Source of the DNA: Lutibacter litoralis
GTDB lineage: Bacteria; Bacteroidota; Bacteroidia; Flavobacteriales; Flavobacteriaceae
Reading direction: 5' to 3'
DNA length: 64,000 nt
Assembly (NCBI RefSeq): GCF_014646675.1
Contig: NZ_BMNS01000004.1
Span: 77,012 to 141,011 of the forward strand
In this document: in pieces, positions 1-7,893 of the stretch
Layout of the letters: every line of letters begins with the position of its first letter
Numbering within the stretch: the stretch's first letter is position 1
Position numbers and translations under genes: made by a program
Notes under the pieces: generated by a model
Database searches by the model: none
Told to the model about the DNA's origin: nothing
The model's input: only the letters and a program-made list of their open reading frames with translations

Positions 1-636
1 TATAGAGATATTCCTCTTTTTAACACCATTCTAACCTTTACAAATAACTTATCAAACGAATTACCTGTAATGCTTATTTCAAAATATTTTGGATTTGGAA
101 CGGCTGGTTTATATGGATTAGCTGTAAAGATTTCTAAAACACCTCCAGGAATAGTTGGACAATCAATTAGTTTAGTTTTTTTTAATGAAGCTAGTAAATT
201 ATATAATAATAATGGCGACCTTTTTAAATTATTAAAAGCAATGCAAAAAAAACTTTTTATAGCTGCCCTTTCAATATTTACCCCCATTTTTATAATTTCA
301 TATTTTTTAGATTATATTTTCGGAAATAATTGGAATGAAACTGGAGCATATGTCAGAATTCTATTACCATGGTTATTTATCATGTTTTTAAATTCACCAA
401 TTTCATCACTTATAGAAATTTTAAACAAACAAAAAATCTTTTTAATTTACGAGATAATTTTACTTGCTTCAAGGTTTTTCGCATTATATTTAGGATTTAT
501 AATATATAATGATCTTAAAATTTCGCTTATGTTTTTCTCAGGAGTTGGAGTTGTTTTTGGATTTATATGTTTTTTTTATTTTCTAAAAATAACGAAACAA
601 TCAAATATTATTGAAAATAGTGCTTACAATAATTAA
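1..636 (+). CDS. Polysaccharide flippase (Wzx/MATE-like), C-terminal part, cut by window edge
   Basis: The frame is open from base 1, so the first ATG at position 70 is internal and the true start lies upstream of the window. The visible 211 residues contain several hydrophobic membrane segments. A stretch reading LPVMLISKYFGFGTAGLYGL is followed by a VGQSISLVFFNEAS segment, a pattern typical of the second half of lipopolysaccharide/O-antigen flippases, which move lipid-linked oligosaccharide units across the inner membrane. It sits 12 bp upstream of an asparagine-synthase-like gene and then an acyltransferase, which fits a surface-polysaccharide cluster. The family call rests on pattern recognition. 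The substrate cannot be told. Confidence 0.75.
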   Translation, partial: YRDIPLFNTILTFTNNLSNELPVMLISKYFGFGTAGLYGLAVKISKTPPGIVGQSISLVFFNEASKLYNNNGDLFKLLKAMQKKLFIAALSIFTPIFIISYFLDYIFGNNWNETGAYVRILLPWLFIMFLNSPISSLIEILNKQKIFLIYEIILLASRFFALYLGFIIYNDLKISLMFFSGVGVVFGFICFFYFLKITKQSNIIENSAYNN

Positions 637-648
637 TTTCTCTTTTAA

Positions 649-2250
649 ATGTCAAAAATATTTTTAAAAAACAATAGAGGTTTTCATTGGTATTCTAATC
701 AGAGTATTTATATAAAAGGTAGTTTTTTTGATTCTAAAAATAATTATTATGAGAAAGAAAATTTGATTTCTTTTTTTACTAATATAAAAAGTGATGCTCA
801 ATTTATAAAGAAAATTAAAGAAATTAATGGGATTTTTACTGTATTAATTAAACTGAATAATAAAACATTAATCGCTTCAGATACAACTAGAGTTTTTCCT
901 TTATTTTATACATTTATTAATACTGAATTATTTCTTAGCGATAATGTTGAATACCTAAAAGAAAAATTTAATCTTCAAGAAATTAACAAAAACTCATCAA
1001 ATGAATTCTTAGCGTCCGGTTATACATTAGGTAATAAAACGCTATTAAATAACATATTTTGTCTTCAATCGAATGAATATATAATTTTTGCAAACAATAC
1101 AATTACAAAACGAGATTTTTTCTTTTCTTATGCAACTAAGAAAGTTAACAATTCTGAATATTCAAAATTAAGAAAGCAAGCTATTGAAGCTTTCGAAAAC
1201 ACTTTTAATCGCTTAATTGTTTCATTAAATAATAGAACCGTAGTTATTCCCTTAAGTGGTGGCTACGATTCTCGTCTAATTGTACTAATGTTAAAAAAAC
1301 ACAATTATAAAAATGTTATTTGCTTTACTTATGGCAAAAAAAATAATTTAGAACTACACAATTCCAAAAAAGTTGCAAGTGAATTAGGTTATAAATGGAT
1401 TTATGTTGAGTATACGAACGAGCTAATTGAAAACTATATTGGATCAGAAAAATTTAAAAAATTTGCACATTTTACGTGTAACTATATTTCAATGCCTTCT
1501 TTACAAGATTATTTTGCTGTTAAGTACCTTTCTGAAAATAATCTTATACCATCAGATTCAATTTTTATACCTGGACATTCGGGCGATTTTTTGGGTGGCA
1601 GTCAATTTTTAAAAGTTATCCCTGAAAATTTAAAATCTTCTGAAATCCCAAATTTAATTTTAAAAGAAAAATTTAATCACAATAAAATCTCAAACAAATC
1701 AAAAGAAGCAATTAAAAATACAGTAAAAGAATTACTATTAGATTTTGATAGAAATTATCAAAACAACATACATTATTCGGTCTTTGAAGATTTTGATATT
1801 AAAGAAAAGATCACAAAAATTATTTTTAAAGATTCTTTAGGATATATATATTGTGGGTATGAACATCGATTTCCATATTGGGACAAAGAACTTCTATCTT
1901 TTTTTAAAAATGTACCAATTGAATATAAAAAAATGAAGTTTTTATATGATGACATCTTAAAAAACTATTATTTTGAACAATACAATTTAAAGTTTGATAA
2001 AGAATTACAACCGAATTTACTTCAAATTTATTCTCAAAAAATTAAAGAGATTATTAAATTAATTTTTCCAAAATTTATTATTAATCATTTTTTAAGAAAA
2101 AACGACTGGTTAAATTCTCAAACTATAACAGGTGAAATGGTGAAATCTCTTAAAAAAAATAACTTACATTATAATACAAATATTAAAACGTTCAATGATG
2201 TTAATATTCAATGGTATCTCTACTTTGTTAAAAACTTGATTAAAAAATAA
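649..2250 (+). CDS. Asparagine synthase-related protein of a surface-polysaccharide locus
   Basis: The 533-residue protein resembles class B asparagine synthetases. Residues about 1-160 look like a degenerate glutamine-amidotransferase region. Residues about 180-450 form the ATP pyrophosphatase synthase domain, with a PP-loop reading PLSGGYDSR at 201-209. The amidotransferase nucleophile, normally Cys2 after Met1 removal, is absent: the protein begins MSKIF. It therefore probably cannot release ammonia from glutamine in the usual way. Such relatives are common in polysaccharide and peptide-modification clusters, where they may amidate sugar acids or other carboxylates. The gene lies 12 bp after a flippase and 3 bp before an acyltransferase, so co-transcription is likely. 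True asparagine synthesis is possible but less likely given the missing cysteine. Confidence 0.8.
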   Translation: MSKIFLKNNRGFHWYSNQSIYIKGSFFDSKNNYYEKENLISFFTNIKSDAQFIKKIKEINGIFTVLIKLNNKTLIASDTTRVFPLFYTFINTELFLSDNVEYLKEKFNLQEINKNSSNEFLASGYTLGNKTLLNNIFCLQSNEYIIFANNTITKRDFFFSYATKKVNNSEYSKLRKQAIEAFENTFNRLIVSLNNRTVVIPLSGGYDSRLIVLMLKKHNYKNVICFTYGKKNNLELHNSKKVASELGYKWIYVEYTNELIENYIGSEKFKKFAHFTCNYISMPSLQDYFAVKYLSENNLIPSDSIFIPGHSGDFLGGSQFLKVIPENLKSSEIPNLILKEKFNHNKISNKSKEAIKNTVKELLLDFDRNYQNNIHYSVFEDFDIKEKITKIIFKDSLGYIYCGYEHRFPYWDKELLSFFKNVPIEYKKMKFLYDDILKNYYFEQYNLKFDKELQPNLLQIYSQKIKEIIKLIFPKFIINHFLRKNDWLNSQTITGEMVKSLKKNNLHYNTNIKTFNDVNIQWYLYFVKNLIKK

Positions 2251-2253
2251 TTT

Positions 2254-2871
2254 ATGAGAAAAACAACTTTAATAGATAAAATTGACTTTCTGCTTTTTGG
2301 TTGGTTTATTAATTTTTTCTACCCTGAATATTACAGACCTAAATATGGCTATACTAGGTATTATATTTTGTTTTTCCATTATTTAATCCCTCAAAAGTTA
2401 TTTAGATTAAACCCAAAAGTAAAATGGCCCGTTCATTTTACATCTAAAGTAATAGATCATCTAAATATTACAAAAGGTATATTATGTGATCCGGGAGATA
2501 ACTTAAGTAACTATATACAAGCAACAAATGGAATACATTTTGGATCAAATATTGAATTAGGACCTGGTGTTAAAATTATTTCATCAAATCATAACATTAA
2601 TAATTTTAGAAATCAAATAGAAAGTAATCCCATAAAAATTGGAAATAATGTTTGGGTTGGAGCCAATACTGTTATTTTACCAAGCGTAAAAATTGGCGAT
2701 AATGTTGTTATTGGAGCAGGAAGCATTGTAATTAAAGACATTCCTTCAAACTCTATTGCTGTTGGTAACCCCTGTAAAGTTGTTAAAATCAAAGATGAGT
2801 ATCTAGAAGATTTTTCAACAATTATATTTAATAAAAAAATCCCAGAAATTTATTCCGAATTTCTAAAATAG
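2254..2871 (+). CDS. Hexapeptide-repeat (left-handed beta-helix) acyltransferase
   Basis: The 205-residue protein has a C-terminal half made of isoleucine-rich hexapeptide repeats. Segments such as IGNNVWVGANTVILPSVKIG and GDNVVIGAGSIVIKDIP are the hallmark of left-handed beta-helix O-acetyltransferases related to WcaF/serine acetyltransferase. SSNHNI near residue 110 supplies the usual catalytic histidine. It probably acetylates a sugar hydroxyl of the polysaccharide made by this locus, using acetyl-CoA in the cytoplasm. It starts 3 bp after the asparagine-synthase-like gene, and its stop overlaps by 9 bp the 3' end of the convergent gene on the minus strand. The acceptor sugar is unknown. 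Confidence 0.85.
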   Translation: MRKTTLIDKIDFLLFGWFINFFYPEYYRPKYGYTRYYILFFHYLIPQKLFRLNPKVKWPVHFTSKVIDHLNITKGILCDPGDNLSNYIQATNGIHFGSNIELGPGVKIISSNHNINNFRNQIESNPIKIGNNVWVGANTVILPSVKIGDNVVIGAGSIVIKDIPSNSIAVGNPCKVVKIKDEYLEDFSTIIFNKKIPEIYSEFLK

Positions 2872-3741
2872 ATGGAAACTTTTTTCAAAGCTAAAATATT
2901 CTTCTTCTATCGCACCAAAACTTCTATAAAAACTAGCAATACCATCAATCATTGAACCTTCAAAATCTAATACTAAATTACAATTTGAATGTTCTTCAAT
3001 TATTTCATTTACTACTTGGCTTATTATTTGATCTTTCTTTCCAATTTCTGTAGCTACAGAAAATAAATATGTAATTCTTGACTTATCTTTCAATAAAAAT
3101 GAACCACCCAAAAACTGATTGTTATTTGTATAAACACCTAAAAGAAAACCATTATTATTATTTTTAATTGAAATCGACAATTCTTTTAACTTTGAATAAT
3201 CTTCTTCTTTAATTTTTAAATAAGAATAATACTTTTTTCCTGCGTAAACTAAATCTTCAATATTGATTTTTCTTACAATATAATTTTTACTTTTAACTTG
3301 TTTAAGCCTATCTTTCCTATCCTTTCTATACCCCTTATAAATCTCTTCATATGGTTTATTCAATGGCAAAATGTAATTCACTCTTTCAGTTACATTTTGC
3401 AATTGAAATTTATTGTCTGAATTAAATTGAATTGTAACCTTCTTAAACTTTTTTGGAATGACATTTATAAAATCCAGCACTAATTTTTCTGAAATTTCAT
3501 TTGGCGAAAAAACTCCCAATTGCTGTATCCAAGCTGGTGGGTAAATATATTTGATAAAATATTTTTGTCGCCAAGGCAACGGCATTACAGCATCATAATC
3601 ATTTAAAACCAATACGTCCCAATTATCTGAAACACAATCTAGATACCAACTAAAAGCATAAATACGTGTGTTTATGGAAGCCTCAATGCAAGCATCGTAT
3701 TTAGCAATATCAATTTCGTTTTGTTTGAAATATCGAATCAT
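2863..3741 (-). CDS. FemAB/GNAT-fold acyltransferase-like protein, function unknown
   Basis: The 292-residue soluble protein has no signal peptide. The segment PLPWRQKYFIKYIYPPAWIQ near residue 54, followed by a C-terminal region reading GSFLLKDKSRITYLFSVATE, looks like the double-GNAT fold of FemAB-type or BioF2-like acetyltransferases. The match is by general pattern, so the function stays open. The gene lies 3 bp downstream of a polysaccharide deacetylase on the same strand, which suggests a shared job in modifying a cell-envelope glycan or glycolipid. Its 3' end overlaps the convergent acyltransferase gene by 9 bp. Confidence 0.55.
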   Translation of the reverse strand: MIRYFKQNEIDIAKYDACIEASINTRIYAFSWYLDCVSDNWDVLVLNDYDAVMPLPWRQKYFIKYIYPPAWIQQLGVFSPNEISEKLVLDFINVIPKKFKKVTIQFNSDNKFQLQNVTERVNYILPLNKPYEEIYKGYRKDRKDRLKQVKSKNYIVRKINIEDLVYAGKKYYSYLKIKEEDYSKLKELSISIKNNNNGFLLGVYTNNNQFLGGSFLLKDKSRITYLFSVATEIGKKDQIISQVVNEIIEEHSNCNLVLDFEGSMIDGIASFYRSFGAIEEEYFSFEKSFHLF

Positions 3742-3744
3742 TAT

Positions 3745-5037
3745 TTAACTCAACATTTCTTTATAGATAGCACCCCAACCCTTCCACTTCTCATTTTCAC
3801 TTAAAGTTTCATTATGAAATATACTAATAAAAGTACCATCAACTTTTTGTACTTCATTTTTTAAATCTATTATTTTTTGGAGACTTTCTTTATTTGAGAG
3901 TTCCATAGAATCTTTTAATGAAGTATCCATTAAAGCAAAAGGAAATAACTTTAAGGGAGTTTTAATTTCAAAATCTAAATCGTAAAAATAAAAAGGGGTA
4001 CACGTGCTTGCCCTAAAACCAACATGTTTAGCATAGCCCATAGTATAATCTTCTTGGATATCTAGATCAATTAAATTTCGATAGGTTTCTGGAATAATTA
4101 ATCTTAAAAAGTGCTGTCTGGAAAATACAATTGGAGTGTTTATGATACCTTCTAATCGCAATTTTTCTTTTTTCCTTTTTTCATCATTTTTTAATGAAAA
4201 ATAGGATGGTTTAAAACCAATTTTAGCATAATCTGCCACAGATTTTATTAATGATCTAAATTTATTATTTGAAAAAGAAATGTTTTTATCAAACGTGGTA
4301 TAATCTCCAATTAAAAAGAAAAATAACGTTGGTACATTATATTCTTTTTTAATATCTAATAATTTAGAAAATGTGTTGTAGTGGTCTTCTCTTAAGTTTA
4401 AATTTGTTAATAAACGATGCCACATATTTACAAATCTAAAACTAAAAATATCTAAAAAATAACCCCCTAAAGACCTCATAACCCCTTTATGCTTGTAGGC
4501 AAAAGCAGTATCTACATCTATTGTTGAAATTAATTTAAAATTCCTTTTTTTGTAGTTATAAGTTGGAAATTTTTCTTTTAAATGTTCTAGAAATTTGTAT
4601 GCCCAAATATCAACTAATGGCTTCTCTAAAAAATTATTTTTAAAGGCTAAACTCTCTTCAACTGGAAAACGTTCGTGCATATCTTGCACATGTGGTAAGT
4701 ATTCTTCATACCTACTTATTAAATAAAAACTAGCGGCAAAAATATCAAAAGGAATACTTGATGCTTCTCCTGCAGGAAAAAAACACGGAACAGTTTCCCA
4801 ATTTAAAATATTAATATCAATATCATTTATACCTTGATCAAATAATAGATCGTGACTTCTAATAAAAAATTCTGACCCTAAGGGAGATTTAGAATAGGTT
4901 ATTTTTGGACCATTATGTGCTACAAACTCATCTACTTTAGTTGAAAAAACTACTGGTATTTGTAAAATTCTAACAAAAAAATGCTTAAAAATATAATTTA
5001 ACCTTGGTGTAACTTTATGTGTATAAACTAAGAGCAT
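3745..5037 (-). CDS. Polysaccharide deacetylase family protein
   Basis: The 430-residue protein carries STIDVDTAFAYKHKG at about 171-185. The D174/D176 pair matches the metal- and base-bearing Asp-Asp motif of the NodB/polysaccharide deacetylase fold. FHNETLS near residue 408 resembles the late histidine motif of the barrel. The N-terminal 160 residues form an extra domain often seen in Bacteroidota members. No clear signal peptide is visible, so it may act in the cytoplasm or be exported atypically. It would remove N-acetyl groups from a surface glycan. The downstream FemAB-like gene is only 3 bp away. radC lies 49 bp upstream and could share a transcript. Confidence 0.75.
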   Translation of the reverse strand: MLLVYTHKVTPRLNYIFKHFFVRILQIPVVFSTKVDEFVAHNGPKITYSKSPLGSEFFIRSHDLLFDQGINDIDINILNWETVPCFFPAGEASSIPFDIFAASFYLISRYEEYLPHVQDMHERFPVEESLAFKNNFLEKPLVDIWAYKFLEHLKEKFPTYNYKKRNFKLISTIDVDTAFAYKHKGVMRSLGGYFLDIFSFRFVNMWHRLLTNLNLREDHYNTFSKLLDIKKEYNVPTLFFFLIGDYTTFDKNISFSNNKFRSLIKSVADYAKIGFKPSYFSLKNDEKRKKEKLRLEGIINTPIVFSRQHFLRLIIPETYRNLIDLDIQEDYTMGYAKHVGFRASTCTPFYFYDLDFEIKTPLKLFPFALMDTSLKDSMELSNKESLQKIIDLKNEVQKVDGTFISIFHNETLSENEKWKGWGAIYKEMLS

Positions 5038-5086
5038 TTTTTAATTGATGGCTAAGGGTTGTTGATTATTAATTGTTTGCTAATGG

Positions 5087-5785
5087 CTACATTAAACTCT
5101 CATCGGCAAAGCTAAAATACGCATTTTCTGTTATAATTAAATGATCCAACACTTTAATATCTAACGTTTCTCCAGCTTTCTTTAATTTAGTAGTTATTAA
5201 TTTATCGGCATTGCTGGGTTGTAACTTACCCGAAGGATGGTTGTGACATAAGATAATTGCAGTAGCATATAATTCTATTGCTTTGTTAAATACCATTCTA
5301 ACATCTACTAAAGTTCCAGTTAAACCACCTTTGCTAGATTGCTGTTTATACAATACTTTATTTGAGTTATTTAAAAAAATAATCCAAAATTCTTCGTGTT
5401 GTAATTCTCCAATAATGGGTTGCATAATGTTAAAAACAGCTTTGCTACTCGTTATTTTTGGCAACTCTAATGCTTGTTCTAATCGCCTTCTTCTTCCAAG
5501 TTCTAGTGCCGTAATAATTGAAATTGCTTTTGCTTCTCCAATGCCTTTAAATTTTTGTAAATCTAAAACAGATAGTTTTCCTAATTTATTAATGCTATTA
5601 TCAATAGAATTTAGAATTTTTTTGGATACATCTACAGCGGTTTCACTTCTGTTTCCAGAACCGATTAAAATAGCAATTAATTCTGCATCAGAAAGTGCTG
5701 CTTTACCTTTTAATAGAAGTTTTTCTCTTGGTCTATCGTCTTCAGCCCAAGACTTTATAGTAAGTGATTTGTTTTCATAGTTCAT
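5087..5785 (-). CDS. radC: RadC family protein (JAB/MPN+ metalloprotein)
   Basis: The 232-residue protein has an N-terminal helix-hairpin-helix-like region (KFKGIGEAKA) and a C-terminal JAB/MPN+ domain with HNHPSGKLQPSNAD. This is the zinc-binding H-x-H...S...D signature of RadC (UPF0758). Length and architecture are normal for the family. RadC was named for DNA repair, but its real biochemical role is not settled. The frame opens with a TTG two codons earlier (5791). The ATG at 5783-5785, giving MNYENKS, is the better start. A perfect -7 element lies just upstream at 5799-5806, which would give a very short leader. Confidence 0.93.
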   Translation of the reverse strand: MNYENKSLTIKSWAEDDRPREKLLLKGKAALSDAELIAILIGSGNRSETAVDVSKKILNSIDNSINKLGKLSVLDLQKFKGIGEAKAISIITALELGRRRRLEQALELPKITSSKAVFNIMQPIIGELQHEEFWIIFLNNSNKVLYKQQSSKGGLTGTLVDVRMVFNKAIELYATAIILCHNHPSGKLQPSNADKLITTKLKKAGETLDIKVLDHLIITENAYFSFADESLM

Positions 5786-5798
5786 AAGCAAGTTTTTT

Positions 5799-5806
5799 CA
5801 AATATA
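5799..5806 (-). promoter_or_regulatory. Candidate -7 promoter element of radC
   Basis: Read on the minus strand this is TATATTTG, a perfect match to the Bacteroidota -7 consensus TAnnTTTG. It lies 14 bp upstream of the radC ATG, so the transcript would have a leader of only a few nucleotides. No clear -33 TTTG is found at the usual spacing, so the call rests on one box in AT-rich DNA. Confidence 0.35.
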
Positions 5807-5839
5807 GCTATTTTAAAATATATTTAAATAAAACAAAAA

Positions 5840-5866
5840 AAGAGAGCTGTAACCAGCAGCTCTCTT
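5840..5866 (-). terminator. Rho-independent terminator, minus strand
   Basis: AAGAGAGCTG and CAGCTCTCTT form a perfect 10-bp stem around a 7-nt loop. Read on the minus strand it is followed by a T-rich run (5831-5839). It lies 348 bp past the end of susD and downstream of another terminator, with no gene between the two, so it may be a back-up stop before radC. Confidence 0.75.
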
Positions 5867-6016
5867 AAACTTAATTCAAATAATCTAAACTTTTTTTACT
5901 GTTTAAACGAACTTACAAACTGAGTATAATTTTTAAATACTCAATGAAATTTTTTATAACACCATAAAGAAACGGAGTTTTTAAGAAACTATTAAACTTT
6001 TTCGACGAACGACTTA

Positions 6017-6043
6017 TTTTAAAGGATAAATAAACGTAAAAAT
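6017..6043 (-). repeat. 27-nt element repeated at 11064-11090
   Basis: The plus-strand bases 6017-6043 and 11064-11090 match at 24 of 27 positions, sharing TTTTAAAGG, then AAATAAACGTA. The second copy lies about 80 bp upstream of the susC starting at 10983. This copy lies downstream of susD, 232 bp before radC. It may be a regulatory site or a remnant of module duplication. Confidence 0.45.
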
Positions 6044-6128
6044 TACATTTTAATTTTTTTTACTTAAGATAAAATATATTTTATTAATAACTTTCTTTAT
6101 TTCAGGTGGAAAGTTTAAATATAAAAAA

Positions 6129-6166
6129 TTAGCCAAAACCTATACGGAAATATAAGCTTTGGCTAA
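6129..6166 (-). terminator. Rho-independent terminator of the 7894-10983 susC / 6215-7882 susD pair
   Basis: TTAGCCAAA and TTTGGCTAA form a perfect 9-bp stem. On the minus strand the hairpin is followed by TTTTTT (6123-6128). It sits 48 bp beyond the susD stop codon, in the expected place to end the susCD transcript. Confidence 0.8.
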
Positions 6167-6214
6167 TCATATATAATAAAATCTTTTTTTAAAGAATTTT
6201 ATTAACTTATTCTT

Positions 6215-7882
6215 TTATTTAGCATACCATAATTTTGTAGCCTGTACATCAGGTCCTTGTTCAGAAACTGCCTGAGTATAATTAGGGTTAGATTGCGCTC
6301 CACTACCATAACGCATACGTTGTGGATAAGCACCACTTAACGTTCCTAATTCATAAATAATTGAATTTGAAACACCTTGAGATAACTCAGTTGGGTACCC
6401 TGTATCTCTAACTACAGCCCAAGCCTCAAAACCATCAGTATAACTTACCAACCAACGTTGAGTCGCTATTTTCTCTAATTTTTCATCCATTGTGCCTGTA
6501 CTAATATTTGCAGCATCTTGTGAGCTAATATAGGTTTCAATATCTCCGTCAGAAATATTCCACAAATTCATTGCCTCTCTAATTCCGTCTGCAAATAATG
6601 ATTGAGCATCTCCAGATCCCATTCCTCTTACTGCTGCTTCAGCTTGTAAAAAATAAGCCTCCGCACTTGTTAGAATAATTTCTGGGTATGCACCAACACC
6701 TTCACCCATTTTTTGAGTTACTAATTCACCAGGTGCACTAAACAAATCAAGCTTAACTAATGGTTTAATATCACCATTTAATCTTGTAGGTTGTCCAATA
6801 TACTGGCCAGCTTCTACATTTAAAGTAGTAACATCTCCAGAAGTACTAGTTGTATAAGTAGCTCCAGCATTGTCTAATGTTGTTAATATGAAACTTAATC
6901 TTTCTTGATAATCTGCTCCTGTACCTTCAAATGTAAATTCTCCACCTTTTGCCGGTGAAGCATAAACAGCAAGTCTTGGATCTTGTGTATGTTTTAATTG
7001 ATTAATTAAAGTAGCCCCAACTGACCAAGATCCACCACCGATAAAATTATGCCATATATCTCCGTAGGCAGCACTTCCCCATTGACCAATAATAATATCC
7101 TTTTCCATTGTAACACTTCCAGAGGCATCATCTAATAAAGGTGAATTTAAAGCTGAATTAATAGCGCTCGCTGCAAAATCATCTCCAGTAGCACCTAATG
7201 CACGCATACCAATTCTTAATTTAAGTGTATTTGCTAACTTTTTCCACTTTTGTAAATCTCCTCCACAATAAACATCATTCTCAGCAACATCTGCAACGCC
7301 AGTACCAGTTCTTTCTTTGTCTCCAATAATTATCATGGCCTCTTCTAAATCTGCAATAATACCTTTATAAATATCTTTTTGAGAATCGTATTTAGGTGTT
7401 AAATTACCTTCTATACCTGCTTCACTATAAGGAAGCATTCCAAACGTATCTGTATACATTTGATAGTATAATGATTTCATAATTAAACCCATTGCATACA
7501 TGTTTTCATTCTCAAACTCTGCACCAGTCTTGGTTAAATCCATAAAAGATTTAACGTTTCCAAAGTAACCCGCTAACCATCCCCATGCGGCATCTGTATA
7601 ACCTCCACTATAGTTATATCCTAGACCATCATTCCACCAAGATACGTTACTTCCAAATGTAAAATGACCAGCATATCTATCTGTATGAATTAAATGTGCT
7701 CTCCAATATGGGTAACGATCTGGTGCATATAATTTGTACTGTGCTTCTGTTATAAAGAATTTAGCACTTAAATCAGAAGATTCAAACCCCTGATTGTTTG
7801 TGTTTATTTCGTCAAAGTCTCCTGTACAAGAGAAAGTGAAGAACATTAAAACACTATATATTGTTATTTTTATATTTCTCAT
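6215..7882 (-). CDS. SusD/RagB-like outer-membrane lipoprotein (second SusCD pair)
   Basis: The 555-residue protein begins with a lipoprotein signal (VLMFFTFSC, lipid cysteine near residue 19) and continues FDEINTNNQGF, the N-terminal signature of the SusD-like_2 group. Late in the protein, TSAEAYFLQAEAAVRG and TQRWLVSYTDGFEAWAVVRD are SusD-family helices of the tetratricopeptide-like scaffold. SusD lids sit on SusC transporters at the cell surface and bind oligosaccharide for import. The gene starts 11 bp after the susC at 7894-10983 and is followed by a strong terminator, so the pair forms one transcript. Its ligand is inferred from the enzymes upstream, most likely N-glycan or glycopeptide fragments. 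Confidence 0.93.
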   Translation of the reverse strand: MRNIKITIYSVLMFFTFSCTGDFDEINTNNQGFESSDLSAKFFITEAQYKLYAPDRYPYWRAHLIHTDRYAGHFTFGSNVSWWNDGLGYNYSGGYTDAAWGWLAGYFGNVKSFMDLTKTGAEFENENMYAMGLIMKSLYYQMYTDTFGMLPYSEAGIEGNLTPKYDSQKDIYKGIIADLEEAMIIIGDKERTGTGVADVAENDVYCGGDLQKWKKLANTLKLRIGMRALGATGDDFAASAINSALNSPLLDDASGSVTMEKDIIIGQWGSAAYGDIWHNFIGGGSWSVGATLINQLKHTQDPRLAVYASPAKGGEFTFEGTGADYQERLSFILTTLDNAGATYTTSTSGDVTTLNVEAGQYIGQPTRLNGDIKPLVKLDLFSAPGELVTQKMGEGVGAYPEIILTSAEAYFLQAEAAVRGMGSGDAQSLFADGIREAMNLWNISDGDIETYISSQDAANISTGTMDEKLEKIATQRWLVSYTDGFEAWAVVRDTGYPTELSQGVSNSIIYELGTLSGAYPQRMRYGSGAQSNPNYTQAVSEQGPDVQATKLWYAK

Positions 7883-7893
7883 TTTAAAAATTA

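Larger units (their letters stand above)
5786..6214. other. Intergenic region between susD (6215) and radC
   Basis: These 429 bp contain no credible gene; minus-strand ATG candidates stop within a few codons. Seen from high to low coordinate they hold a strong minus-strand terminator (6129-6166), a 27-nt element that recurs upstream of the susC at 10983 (6017-6043), a 7-bp inverted repeat with a 9-nt loop (5921-5943, TGAGTAT/ATACTCA), a second minus-strand terminator (5840-5866) and the radC -7 box. The layout suggests leftover control sequence from a module that once followed. Confidence 0.6.

Noticed and set aside
5283-5780. Long plus-strand open frame opposite radC
   Set aside because: It lies wholly within radC, has no recognisable domain, and radC is a clear conserved gene.
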